Shown: piece after piece, positions 24,157 through 32,400 of the stretch | Layout of the letters: every line of letters begins with the position of its first letter | How positions within the stretch are numbered: position 1 is the first letter of the stretch | Source: SB11 sp035906255 | GTDB lineage: Bacteria > Bacteroidota > Bacteroidia > UBA8524 | Length of the DNA stretch: 64,000 nucleotides | Reading direction: 5' to 3' | Assembly (NCBI GenBank): GCA_035906255.1 | Contig: JAMIFM010000011.1 | Span: forward strand, 123,450-187,449 | Notes under the pieces: model-generated | The model's input: the letters and a program-made list of their open reading frames with translations, nothing else | What the model was told of the DNA's origin: nothing | Database searches by the model: none | Translations under genes and position numbers: made by a program

Positions 24157-24564
24157 ATGAAAGCAATTATTAATCAAACAACAAAACTGGCAGTAATCTG
24201 TGCCCTGCTAACAATGGTAGTATTCTCATCTTGTAAACAAGACCCCGTTCCTCCCCCTGACAACGGAAACGGCGACTGCAAACAAAGTGGCCGATTGGCG
24301 TATGCTACCTGCACAGCAAGCATTTTCGACAATCTTTGCATTGTACCTGATAACGAAGATGTTTATTTAGTGCCCTGCGAGAGTACAGCCGGTAGCCCCA
24401 AGTTTATGAGCGAAAACGAACCCATCAGGTTTTCGTATGAAGAAATCCCTGCTGAAGAATGTTCTTGCAGAGACCGCATAAGCTGCACAGCCGTTCCCGA
24501 CAAGCCGATTAAATACGTTCGAATCACTTGTATTGAACAAGACCCTATTACCATCCAACATTAA
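24157..24564 (+). CDS. Cysteine-rich lipoprotein 2 of the sigma locus
   Basis: 135 residues. Signal peptide with lipobox (VVFSSC), Pro-rich linker (DPVPPPDNGNG), then one diverged copy of the locus domain: CKQSGRLAYATC, EDVYLVPC, the strand PIRFSYEEI, and YVRITCIEQ near the end. It carries more cysteines than copy 1 (an ECSCRDRISC cluster). Likely anchored in a membrane leaflet facing the periplasm or surface. Upstream DNA matches that of copy 1, showing that the promoter was duplicated with the gene. Confidence 0.75.
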   Translation: MKAIINQTTKLAVICALLTMVVFSSCKQDPVPPPDNGNGDCKQSGRLAYATCTASIFDNLCIVPDNEDVYLVPCESTAGSPKFMSENEPIRFSYEEIPAEECSCRDRISCTAVPDKPIKYVRITCIEQDPITIQH

Positions 24565-24575
24565 TTATTGCGGAT

Positions 24576-24602
24576 GCAGCTTATTGAAACTTACCAGTGT
24601 CA
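24576..24602 (+). promoter_or_regulatory. GCAGC-N18-GTCA element before lipoprotein gene 3
   Basis: GCAGC at 24576-24580 and GTCA at 24599-24602; the start codon is 28 bases after the G of GTC. The flanks have diverged from copies 1 and 2 while both boxes and the spacing are kept. Confidence 0.5.
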
Positions 24603-24626
24603 TATTTATTAACTAAACCTAAAATT

Positions 24627-25259
24627 ATGAAAAACAACATCTTAAACTTAATTGTAGTGGTTTGTATTGTTGCCTTTTCGGCCTGTACCAAGCCACCTGT
24701 TGACCCTCCAAACGACCGCGACTGTAAATACAAAGGGAAATTTGAAACTGCTGTATGCGGCTGGGGTCTTTATGGAAGCTATTGGATACGTTTAGAAGAC
24801 GGAACCTTACTGCAACCTTGCCAAAACGACGTAAATATTGATGCAAGCCTTATTTATGAAGGCCGTGAGGTTGAGGTAGATTATTATGCCGTGAAACCCA
24901 ACACCGTTGATTGCAATAGTATGTTAAACTGTTTGGCGTGGCCGGGCGAACATATTAATGCCCACATTACTTGCATGAAGCTTTTAGGTGAAAACCCTAA
25001 AGAAGAGCCTAATGGCGATTGCAAAGAACAGGGTATTTTGCATGATTGGACAGGTAAACTTGATGGCTGCGGCTGGGTGGTTGAACTAAATAACGGCCAA
25101 ATGCTTGAGTTGAATGACGGCGCAATTGATGCAACTAATTTTTCTGACGGTACCCCTGTATTTATTGGGTACAAAACCGTTTACAGAGCAAGTAACTGCA
25201 TGGCAGGAACTCCTGTTGAGGTTACTTGCATTCGTGTAGCAAACACAACAACACATTAA
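24627..25259 (+). CDS. Cysteine-rich lipoprotein 3 of the sigma locus (two domains)
   Basis: About 210 residues from the ATG at 24627. Signal peptide with lipobox (VAFSAC) and Pro-rich linker (PPVDPPND). It has two copies of the locus domain. The first (about 27-115) keeps YWIRLEDGTLLQPC and AHITCMKL. The second (about 127-207) keeps CKEQGIL, WVVELNNGQMLEL and VEVTCIRV but has lost the Cys after the strand. The internal duplication shows how the family is expanding. A shared bidirectional hairpin ends the transcript. Confidence 0.75.
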   Translation: MKNNILNLIVVVCIVAFSACTKPPVDPPNDRDCKYKGKFETAVCGWGLYGSYWIRLEDGTLLQPCQNDVNIDASLIYEGREVEVDYYAVKPNTVDCNSMLNCLAWPGEHINAHITCMKLLGENPKEEPNGDCKEQGILHDWTGKLDGCGWVVELNNGQMLELNDGAIDATNFSDGTPVFIGYKTVYRASNCMAGTPVEVTCIRVANTTTH

Positions 25260-25284
25260 CATTTTCATGTAGCTGGTAATAAAA

Positions 25285-25320
25285 AACCCCTGCCCTCTAA
25301 CAAGAGGCAGGGGTTAATTT
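25285..25320. terminator. Bidirectional terminator after lipoprotein gene 3
   Basis: AACCCCTGCC-CTCT pairs with AGAG-GCAGGGGTT (one bulge), flanked by an A run and T-rich sequence. It lies between the plus-strand lipoprotein and the minus-strand peptidase. Confidence 0.85.
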
Positions 25321-25338
25321 TTATAGCTTCTATAAGAA

Positions 25339-26022
25339 TTAGTCTCTGCTACCTAAAAACATCATGGCGTAGTACATCAAAGTACCTAATGAAGACAACG
25401 CAGCAACTACATAGGTTGATGCAGCCCAATTTAGAGCCTTGCGTGATTTTTCCAACTCGTCCTGATAAATTATACCTGAATTTGATAACCATGCCAAAGC
25501 ACGTTTACTTGCATCAAACTCTACAGGAAGTGTAATAAAAGAGAATAACGTAGTTAGTGCAAACAACACCACCCCAATACCCAATAATGTTGGTCCTAAA
25601 TTAAACATTAAGGCTATAATACCGCCCAAAATGATAAACTGCATATAACGCGAAGCTATACTTACAGGGCCTGCAAGCAAACTACGGAACTCAAGCCAGC
25701 TATATGCCTTAGCATGCTGTATGGCGTGTCCGCACTCGTGGGCAGCAACAGCAGCCGCCAACACACTGCGTCCGTGGTAAACTTCGGGGCTAAGGTTCAC
25801 AGTTTTATTACGCGGGTCGTAATGGTCGGTTAGCTGACCTTCAACCGAAATTATTTTCACATCATACAAACCATTGTCTTGCAACAAGCGTTCTGCAATT
25901 TCACGGCCGCTAAGCCCGTTTCTTAAACCTTCTTCACTCATTTTTCGTGCTACCGACCTAAACCTCATGCTAATAATCAGGCTGGCAACAAAAGGCAGCA
26001 AAACCAAAACTAAATATTCCAT
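25339..26022 (-). CDS. Membrane zinc metallopeptidase (Zn_peptidase_2/YugP family)
   Basis: 227 residues. The zinc motif HECGH is at residues 95-99 (AAHECGHAIQ), preceded by the family segment VNLSPEVYHGRSVLAAAVA (in part). Spans lie at the N-terminus (2-20) and around 115-165 and 205-225. The family is annotated as neutral zinc metallopeptidase; its physiological substrate is unknown. The promoter has TAGTTTTG 33 bases upstream. The next small gene upstream, also on the minus strand, has a separate start. Confidence 0.9.
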   Translation of the reverse strand: MEYLVLVLLPFVASLIISMRFRSVARKMSEEGLRNGLSGREIAERLLQDNGLYDVKIISVEGQLTDHYDPRNKTVNLSPEVYHGRSVLAAAVAAHECGHAIQHAKAYSWLEFRSLLAGPVSIASRYMQFIILGGIIALMFNLGPTLLGIGVVLFALTTLFSFITLPVEFDASKRALAWLSNSGIIYQDELEKSRKALNWAASTYVVAALSSLGTLMYYAMMFLGSRD

Positions 26023-26054
26023 CTTTCTTTCTTAAATTAATACCTCTTACTATT

Positions 26055-26062
26055 CAAAACTA
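26055..26062 (-). promoter_or_regulatory. -7 element upstream of the zinc peptidase
   Basis: TAGTTTTG on the minus strand matches TAnnTTTG and ends 32 bases before the peptidase start. Confidence 0.45.
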
Positions 26063-26073
26063 ATACCATACTT

Positions 26074-26235
26074 TTAACCACGCGTGGCCAGCCTTACTAT
26101 TAATATAATAATAGCTACCAAAAACATCAATATTGAAATACGGTTAATGCCGTGCATCATTCGCAGATTAAAATTTTCGGTTTTGTTTTGGTCTTTGCGC
26201 CAAAACGTAATGTACGACAAGAATTTACGCCACAT
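26074..26235 (-). CDS. Small single-span membrane protein (DUF6728-like)
   Basis: A 53-residue open frame from ATG 26235 to TAA 26074. The N-terminal half is charged and aromatic (MWRKFLSYITFWRKDQNK), then FNLRMMHGINRISI, then one hydrophobic span (LMFLVAIIILIVRLA). Its composition and the NLRMMHGINRIS segment look like a small conserved Bacteroidota family that I recall as DUF6728; this should be confirmed. It fills most of the otherwise empty 26023-26362 gap. An opposite-strand frame here is its shadow. Confidence 0.65.
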   Translation of the reverse strand: MWRKFLSYITFWRKDQNKTENFNLRMMHGINRISILMFLVAIIILIVRLATRG

Positions 26236-26325
26236 AATCACTAATAATCGCCTTCAACAACGTTTGTTTTTGTAGTACGAAGATAACCATTTATCTAAAT
26301 CTGTTTATTTGATTACCTCATGTAA

Positions 26326-26333
26326 TACATTTG
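26326..26333 (+). promoter_or_regulatory. -7 element upstream of the prolyl oligopeptidase
   Basis: TACATTTG matches TAnnTTTG and ends 29 bases before the start codon. Confidence 0.5.
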
Positions 26334-26362
26334 TTTAAAATTAAACCATAAACCCGCAACGC

Positions 26363-28498
26363 ATGAAAAAAATATCAGTGTATTTGTTTTCGGCTGCCAT
26401 TGCGTCAGTTATTATTGCACCCGCTTGCAAAACAAACGGAAGCAAAGAAGTTAAAATGGCATATCCCGAATCGAAAAAAACCGAAACAAGTTTTGATTAT
26501 AACGGCACTAAAGTAGCCGACCCCTATAATTGGCTGGAAGCAGACGGCTCTGCCGACGTGAAAAGCTGGATTGATTCACAAAATGTATTTACAAAGAGCT
26601 TTATTGATGCTATTCCTTTTAGAAACAACATTCGTAAACGGTTAGAAGAGATTTGGAACTATCCAAAGTATTCGGCTCCAAGTAAAAAAGGTAACTACTA
26701 TTTCTTTTCTAAAAATGATGGATTGCAAAACCAATCAGTAGTGTACCGCCAACAGGGTTTAGAAGGCACTCCGGAGGTTTTTATCGACCCTAATACTCTA
26801 TCAGCCGATGGTACTGTGGCATTGGGCGGCATGGTGTTTAGCAACGACAATAAGAAAGTAGCTATATCAACCTCAAAATCAGGCTCTGATTGGCAAACCA
26901 TTAAAGTATACGATGTTGAAACCAAACAGCCCACAGGAAATGATGAGTTAAATTGGGTAAAATTCAGCTCACCTGCATGGCGTGGTGACGGATTTTACTA
27001 TACCCGCTACCCTGCACCAAAAGAAGGTGAAGAGTATTCTGCCGCCAGTATTAATCCAAGCATTTGCTTTCATAAACTGGGTACGTCGCAAAGCAGCGAC
27101 GCGGTGATTTATACCGACCCTAAAAACCCCTATCGCTATTACGGCGCACAAGTAACTGATGATGAACGTTTCCTATTTATATACATTTCGGCAGGTACGC
27201 ACGGAACAGCGGTAATGTATCAGGATTTGAAAGACCCAAAAAGCAAACTGACTATGCTTTTTGACGGGTTTGAAAACAACTACGGTATTATTGAAAACGT
27301 TGGCGACAAATTATTAGTGCATTCTGATAAAAATGCTCCTAAATATCGCTTAGCACTGGTTGACCCTAAAAACCCTGCGGTTGAAAACTGGAAGGATGTA
27401 TTGCCTGAAGGTGAAGATTTGCTTGAAGGAGTTAGTACCGCAGGTGGTAAATTGTTTGCCTCGTACCTGCACAAAGCAGCCACCAAAATGGTACAGTACA
27501 CGTACGAAGGGGTAAAAGAACGTGATATACAAATGCCTGCAATAGGCTCAGCTGGTGGTTTTAGCGGTAAAAAAGAAGATACAGAGGTGTTTTATACTTT
27601 CACTTCATTTGTGTATCCGCCAACTATATATCGTTACAACATAAGCACCGGCGCATCAGAAGTGTATAAAAAATCGGAGGTGAAATTCAACTTTGATGAG
27701 TACGAAACCAAACAAGTAGCGTATAAAAGTAAAGACGGTACTGATGTGCCTATGTTTATCGTTCATAAAAAAGGTTTGAAACTTGATGGTAGCAATCCCT
27801 GCTTATTGTATGGATACGGTGGGTTTAACATTAGCCTCACTCCTTCTTTCTCAATCTCACGCATGGCGTTGCTTGAAAAAGGCTTTGTATATGCTATGCC
27901 CAGCTTGCGCGGCGGTGGTGAGTTTGGCGAGGATTGGCACAAGGCAGGTATGCTTGAGAAAAAGCAAAATGTATTTGATGATTTTATAGCTGCCGCAGAA
28001 TACTTGGTAAAAGAAAAATACACAGGTAGTGATAAACTTGCCATTGAAGGCCGCAGCAATGGTGGTTTATTAGTAGGAGCTTGTATGACCCAACGCCCTG
28101 ATTTGTTTAAAGTGTGTTTACCCGGCGTAGGTGTTTTAGATATGTTACGTTACCACAAAAGCACCGCCGGTTGGGGCTGGGTAGTGGAGTACGGCTGTGC
28201 CGATAGTGCTAAAGATTTTAGCTATTTGTATAAATACTCTCCCTTACACAATGTAAAAGACGGAACAAAATACCCTGCAACTCTTGTGATGACGGGTGAC
28301 CATGACGACCGCGTGGTGCCTTGGCACTCGTTTAAGTTTGCTGCCCGCCTGCAAGCTGCACAAGCAGGTAGCTCACCTGTTATGATACGCATTACCACCA
28401 AAGCAGGGCATGGCGCAGGAAAACCTACCAGTTTGGTGATTGAAGAAATTGCCGATATATATGCTTTTATGTTTAAAAACATGGGGCTGCAATACTAA
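26363..28498 (+). CDS. Prolyl oligopeptidase (S9A family)
   Basis: 711 residues. A signal sequence with a possible lipobox (IIAPAC) is followed by the N-terminal seven-bladed propeller (about 70-430) and the alpha/beta hydrolase domain. The triad is visible: Ser565 in EGRSNGGLLVG, an Asp near 649 in GDHDDRVVPWHS, and His683 in TKAGHGAGK. Family members cut after proline in short peptides. Export to the periplasm or envelope is likely, unlike the cytosolic animal enzyme. It is monocistronic with its own promoter and terminator. Confidence 0.95.
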   Translation: MKKISVYLFSAAIASVIIAPACKTNGSKEVKMAYPESKKTETSFDYNGTKVADPYNWLEADGSADVKSWIDSQNVFTKSFIDAIPFRNNIRKRLEEIWNYPKYSAPSKKGNYYFFSKNDGLQNQSVVYRQQGLEGTPEVFIDPNTLSADGTVALGGMVFSNDNKKVAISTSKSGSDWQTIKVYDVETKQPTGNDELNWVKFSSPAWRGDGFYYTRYPAPKEGEEYSAASINPSICFHKLGTSQSSDAVIYTDPKNPYRYYGAQVTDDERFLFIYISAGTHGTAVMYQDLKDPKSKLTMLFDGFENNYGIIENVGDKLLVHSDKNAPKYRLALVDPKNPAVENWKDVLPEGEDLLEGVSTAGGKLFASYLHKAATKMVQYTYEGVKERDIQMPAIGSAGGFSGKKEDTEVFYTFTSFVYPPTIYRYNISTGASEVYKKSEVKFNFDEYETKQVAYKSKDGTDVPMFIVHKKGLKLDGSNPCLLYGYGGFNISLTPSFSISRMALLEKGFVYAMPSLRGGGEFGEDWHKAGMLEKKQNVFDDFIAAAEYLVKEKYTGSDKLAIEGRSNGGLLVGACMTQRPDLFKVCLPGVGVLDMLRYHKSTAGWGWVVEYGCADSAKDFSYLYKYSPLHNVKDGTKYPATLVMTGDHDDRVVPWHSFKFAARLQAAQAGSSPVMIRITTKAGHGAGKPTSLVIEEIADIYAFMFKNMGLQY

Positions 28499-28563
28499 CT
28501 AATCTGTGAACTTAAGTTTTTAGTACATATCCTAATACTACTTTTCATTTGAGTTTAGAGTAA

Positions 28564-28584
28564 GGGGGCTGATGCCCCCTTTTC
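28564..28584 (+). terminator. Terminator after the prolyl oligopeptidase
   Basis: Arms GGGGGC and GCCCCC with loop TGAT, then TTTTCTATTTT. Confidence 0.85.
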
Positions 28585-28643
28585 TATTTTATTATACAAC
28601 AAAGGCAACTTCAAACCCTAACTTCGTGTCTATACTATAAGAA

Positions 28644-30257
28644 ATGCGTACGCTACTGCTTATTTTGTGTTGTGTGTTTTGTACAAAAGTCTTTGCTACC
28701 CATATTGTTGGTGGCGAAGTGCTGTATAAACACATAGGCAATAACAGATATGTGGTTACGCTTAACTTGTTTGTTGATTGTGTTAACGGCAACCCCGGAG
28801 CTATACAGCAAGACACTACCGCCAACATTACTTTTTTCAGTGGAGCCGACAGTTCATTGTTGCTTGCCTTGTGCCGCTCAGTCCCTCGCACCCCTCCCCA
28901 GCGCATCACTAAACTAAACTACAACTGTATTGATTTACCGCCCAACGCCTGCGTAAATAAATACGAATACATTGATACGTTTGATTTGCCACCTATACCG
29001 GGCGGATACATTATTGCCTTCCAACGTTGTTGCCGCAACAACACCATAAACAACCTAATTACCCCCGGAGCAACAGGGGCAACATATTGGACGCATATAC
29101 AAGACACAACAGGTGGAGGCTATAACAACAGTGCTGATTTTAAAGAACTCCCTCCCAATTTTTTGTGCACCAATGCCCCGCTGATTTTTGACCACGCTGC
29201 TATTGATATTGACGGCGACTCGCTGGTGTATGAGTTGTATCATCCGTTTCATGGAGCCAGCGATATGAACCCGCGCCCCAATTTTACAGCCGTTACTCCT
29301 CCCCCTTTTCCGCAAGTCAATTTCTCAAGCGGATATAGTGCATTATTCCCGATAGACGGGGTGCCTAATCTGAGTATTAATCGGCAAACGGGTTTGTTGC
29401 AATTAACCCCCACAAGGCAAGGGCAGTTTGTTATTGGTATTTTAGTAAAAGAATACCGAAAGGGTGTACAAGTGGGAATTACCCGCCGTGATTATCAGTT
29501 TAATGTGCTCAATTGCCAGTTTAAAGTAGTATCAACCTATAAAACCAGCGATAGTGCCTGCGGTTATAAAATGAATTTTAATAATAGCAGCAGCGGTGCA
29601 AAGAACTTTAAATGGAACTTTGGAGATACGCTGACTGAATTTGATACATCAACGCTGCAAAGTCCTGAATATCTTTACCCCGGTGCGGGCACTTATAAAG
29701 TAAAGCTGGTTGCCTGTGACGGAAATTGCTGCGATTCAACTATCAGCACTGTCACCGTGTTGGAGCCTTTGGGTATAGACATTGGCAAAGACACCATCTT
29801 TTGCGGGTCGCCTTTTAGTTACACCGTAGATGCTAAAGATACCGTTGCCAAGTATTTATGGAGTACTGGCGATACAACACCTGTGGTGGTGCTATCGCAG
29901 CCGGGAACTTATTGGGTAAAGGCAAGCCGTTGTAATACCGACTATGATACAATCACACTCTCCGTTCAGGATTTCAGCGATTTTACAATACCCAATGCCT
30001 TCTCACCAAACAATGATGGTTATAATGACCTTTACCCCCTTTTAGACAGCAGGGTTGAGGGGTATGATATAATTGTATATAACCGTTGGGGCGAAAAGAT
30101 GTTTGAAGCCAAAGACGAAGGACTGTGGGACGGTAAATTTAAAAATCAGGATGTGCCGCCCGGAGTGTATTTTGTTTTACTAAAATATAGAGATTGTCGT
30201 ACCCCTGATGAGGTAGAAATGCGTGGCACTGTTACCTTGTTTAGAGAAACAAAATAA
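28644..30257 (+). CDS. PKD-domain surface protein with type B (CHU_C) T9SS sorting domain
   Basis: 537 residues. The signal peptide ends VFA, followed by THIVGGEVLYKHIGNNRYVV, a start shared by many Bacteroidota gliding-associated proteins. Eight or more cysteines lie in the first 200 residues. A PKD domain lies at about 300-375 (NFKWNFGDT ... GAGTYKVKL). The C-terminal ~85 residues are a CHU_C/type B domain: IPNAFSPNNDGYNDLY, VYNRWGEKMFE, GVYFVLLKYRD. Type B domains deliver proteins through T9SS with attachment that often depends on a PorP/SprF-like partner, which is not adjacent here. Confidence 0.9.
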   Translation: MRTLLLILCCVFCTKVFATHIVGGEVLYKHIGNNRYVVTLNLFVDCVNGNPGAIQQDTTANITFFSGADSSLLLALCRSVPRTPPQRITKLNYNCIDLPPNACVNKYEYIDTFDLPPIPGGYIIAFQRCCRNNTINNLITPGATGATYWTHIQDTTGGGYNNSADFKELPPNFLCTNAPLIFDHAAIDIDGDSLVYELYHPFHGASDMNPRPNFTAVTPPPFPQVNFSSGYSALFPIDGVPNLSINRQTGLLQLTPTRQGQFVIGILVKEYRKGVQVGITRRDYQFNVLNCQFKVVSTYKTSDSACGYKMNFNNSSSGAKNFKWNFGDTLTEFDTSTLQSPEYLYPGAGTYKVKLVACDGNCCDSTISTVTVLEPLGIDIGKDTIFCGSPFSYTVDAKDTVAKYLWSTGDTTPVVVLSQPGTYWVKASRCNTDYDTITLSVQDFSDFTIPNAFSPNNDGYNDLYPLLDSRVEGYDIIVYNRWGEKMFEAKDEGLWDGKFKNQDVPPGVYFVLLKYRDCRTPDEVEMRGTVTLFRETK

Positions 30258-30266
30258 TCCGACCTG

Positions 30267-31043
30267 TTATGGATTGCGGATAAATACACTTACGTAATTA
30301 TCCGTTCGGCTTGATACCTTTTTACGTTCGTGCAAAGGCTCTTGCAAACTGTTTTTCAATAAATCACTTATCGCTTTTGCAACGCTGCTTTCACCGTCCT
30401 CAAACCGTATCTCATTTTGATATACTTGATAGCCGCTTTGACTGTTTTTTAATTTGGGTAACACTCTTAGCCGCACTTCATATTGTTTGTCCAGTAGCTT
30501 TTGCACCGATTCAGCAACTTTTTTTGAACTTTCCTGTGTCTCTTCCAAATAAAACACATCCACTCTAACTTTGGCCGTTGTTGTAGTGGTTGGAGCTGCT
30601 TTCAACACCATTTGCTTTTCAGCTTCCTCTTCTGCAAAAACCGTTACTAAATTTAAATTTCTATCAATTTCACTCTTTAGTTCACCCTTATTAAGCGAGT
30701 TTGCCAATGTTTTAAGCAACGCATTCCTAAAATCTTCATCATCCTTCAACATTTGCACAACAAACTCATATACGGTTTGTTGGTATGCCTCATCATCAGA
30801 TTTCACAGCTTCTTTCACCTCGCTAAACAATTTAAACTTCAGTTCACGCACAAACTCTATATCACTGCGGTCAAGCTGTTTCTCACGCTCAACAAGAGAT
30901 ATTGAATCTAACTGGGCTTTCAGTTCTCTTGACTTTACATCGAGCTTTGTGGCCTTTGAGTTGGTAAAAATGCCTATCACAGTAGTAAAAACAAGCAAAA
31001 CCGGCATTATAAGATTTTGTACTACTTTGTTAATCTTCTCCAT
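30267..31043 (-). CDS. Membrane-anchored coiled-coil protein with a C-terminal alpha/beta domain
   Basis: About 258 residues from ATG 31043, chosen because a TAGTTTTG element sits 20 bases before it inside the longer frame. One span (LIMPVLLVFTTVIGIFTN) is followed by a long charged helical region (about 35-145, likely coiled coil). A Thr-rich break (TTTTTAKV) follows, then a C-terminal domain of ~90 residues with beta-alpha pattern (VRVDVFYLEE, SVQKLLDKQYEVRLRVL, NEIRFEDGESSVAKAISDLL). That pattern weakly recalls LytR_C/SPOR-like modules. Function unknown. Divergent from the small gene at 31142. Confidence 0.65.
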   Translation of the reverse strand: MEKINKVVQNLIMPVLLVFTTVIGIFTNSKATKLDVKSRELKAQLDSISLVEREKQLDRSDIEFVRELKFKLFSEVKEAVKSDDEAYQQTVYEFVVQMLKDDEDFRNALLKTLANSLNKGELKSEIDRNLNLVTVFAEEEAEKQMVLKAAPTTTTTAKVRVDVFYLEETQESSKKVAESVQKLLDKQYEVRLRVLPKLKNSQSGYQVYQNEIRFEDGESSVAKAISDLLKNSLQEPLHERKKVSSRTDNYVSVFIRNP

Positions 31044-31063
31044 TATTGATAAAAACTTTGTAC

Positions 31064-31071
31064 CAAAACTA
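31064..31071 (-). promoter_or_regulatory. -7 element of the coiled-coil protein gene
   Basis: TAGTTTTG on the minus strand, 20 bases before the chosen ATG. It argues against the longer start at 31088. Confidence 0.45.
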
Positions 31072-31141
31072 TCAAATAAGTTTAACATTTGTTTGTGCTA
31101 AATACGCGGCTGCAATCCGTATTTTTTTGTAGCATTGAAGC

Positions 31142-31354
31142 ATGAAAGACTTTATACAGGTTACCGTTGATAAAAACTCAGGCAAAAAAGGAATTATCAA
31201 TATCCACGCTATTGCCTTTGCAGAGCCGTTCCCAAACGACGAAGGAGCTACCACCCTCTACCTGAGTGCGGGTGCACAATCTGGCGGAAATTTTCAGGTG
31301 GTGGTTGATGAACCGCTTGAAACTATTGTGAAACTAATACAGCAGGCTCAGTAG
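31142..31354 (+). CDS. Small protein of unknown function
   Basis: A 70-residue acidic-to-neutral protein without signal or span. Strand patterns (FIQVTVDK, IINIHAIAFAEPF, TTLYLSAGAQ, FQVVVDEPLETIVKLIQQ) suggest a small beta sheet with a final helix, reminiscent of FlbD-type mini-proteins. Codon use matches its neighbours, so I take it as real. The start lies 53 bases from a possible start of the divergent gene. Confidence 0.6.
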   Translation: MKDFIQVTVDKNSGKKGIINIHAIAFAEPFPNDEGATTLYLSAGAQSGGNFQVVVDEPLETIVKLIQQAQ

Positions 31355-31452
31355 CCGCTCTGTCGCTTTCAATCCATTGTTTAAACATCAAACTCCTTGT
31401 TTTAACAAATAAGCTGTATTTTGCGCCCGTAAAAATTAAAAACACATTCAAA

Positions 31453-32304
31453 ATGAATACTAAAAAATTACTCTCATTTGCTGCTGCTGCATTGCTTGTA
31501 TGCTCTGCCGCTACAGCTCAAACCCTTAAAACCCCTGCCCCAAGCTCTACGCAAGAATTTAAGCAAGATTTTGCTTTGGGTCAAATCACCGTTAACTACT
31601 CACGCCCAAGTGCTAAAGGCCGTACTGTATATGGCGATTTAGTTCCTTTTGGTAAAGTATGGCGCACAGGTGCTAATGCTGCTACCAAAATCACTTTTAG
31701 CGATAAAGTAAAAATTGAAGGCAAAGAAGTAGCTGCGGGTACTTATGCTATCTATAGCGTGCCAAACAAAGACAGCTGGGATGTAATGATTTACAATGAC
31801 TTGAAGTTGGGCGGTAACGTAGCTGAATACAAAACCGAAAACGAAGTTGCCCGTGTTACTGTAAAACCTACTACTACTGCTGAAAAAACTGAAACGTTTA
31901 CCATCAACATTAACAATGTTCGTGCTGATTCGGCTAACCTTGAGTTGGTTTGGGAAAATACTAAAGTATCGGTGTTGATTACTACTGAGATTGATGAAAC
32001 CATCATGAAGAACATTGACAATGCGATGAACGTTGACAGCCGTCCTTACTTTGCTGCTGCCCGTTATTACTACGAGAACAACAAAGACATGAAAAAGGCT
32101 CTTGAGTGGGTAAACAAAGCGGTTGAGCAAAACCAACAAGCTTTTTGGATTTTGTTGTTGAAATCTCGTATTGAATTGAAACTGAATGATAAGAAAGCTG
32201 CTATTGCCAGTGCTGAAAAAACTAAAAAACTTGCTACTGATGCCAAAAACGATGACTACGTGAAAATGGCTGATGAAGTGATTAAAGAAGCTAGTGCTAA
32301 ATAA
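31453..32304 (+). CDS. DUF2911 domain-containing secreted protein
   Basis: 283 residues with a signal peptide ending ATAQ. The DUF2911 domain covers about 35-180: ITVNYSRPSAKGRTVYGDL, FGKVWRTGANAAT, GTYAIYSVPNKD and WDVMIYNDL are characteristic. The last ~100 residues are helical with TPR-like spacing (ARYYYENNKDMKKALEWVN and AFWILLLKSRIELKLNDKK). The function of DUF2911 is not known; it is common and well expressed in Bacteroidota. A terminator follows. Confidence 0.92.
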   Translation: MNTKKLLSFAAAALLVCSAATAQTLKTPAPSSTQEFKQDFALGQITVNYSRPSAKGRTVYGDLVPFGKVWRTGANAATKITFSDKVKIEGKEVAAGTYAIYSVPNKDSWDVMIYNDLKLGGNVAEYKTENEVARVTVKPTTTAEKTETFTININNVRADSANLELVWENTKVSVLITTEIDETIMKNIDNAMNVDSRPYFAAARYYYENNKDMKKALEWVNKAVEQNQQAFWILLLKSRIELKLNDKKAAIASAEKTKKLATDAKNDDYVKMADEVIKEASAK

Positions 32305-32326
32305 GTAATAGCTATTTATAAAAATT

Positions 32327-32356
32327 AAAGCACCGCCTAATGGCAGTGCTTTTTTA
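32327..32356 (+). terminator. Terminator after the DUF2911 gene
   Basis: AAAGCACCGCC and GGCAGTGCTTT pair with one mismatch around TAAT, followed by a T run. Confidence 0.8.
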
Positions 32357-32400
32357 TTTATATCCCGCACTAACTATCTTGCAAAACAAACTAACCCGAA

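Noticed and set aside
24510..24535. TTCGAATC resembling a tRNA T-arm
   Set aside because: Lies inside lipoprotein gene 2 and no acceptor stem or anticodon arm can be built around it.
26084..26275. Plus-strand 63-codon frame in the gap
   Set aside because: It covers the minus-strand 53-residue membrane gene, and its translation has irregular composition, so it is a shadow.
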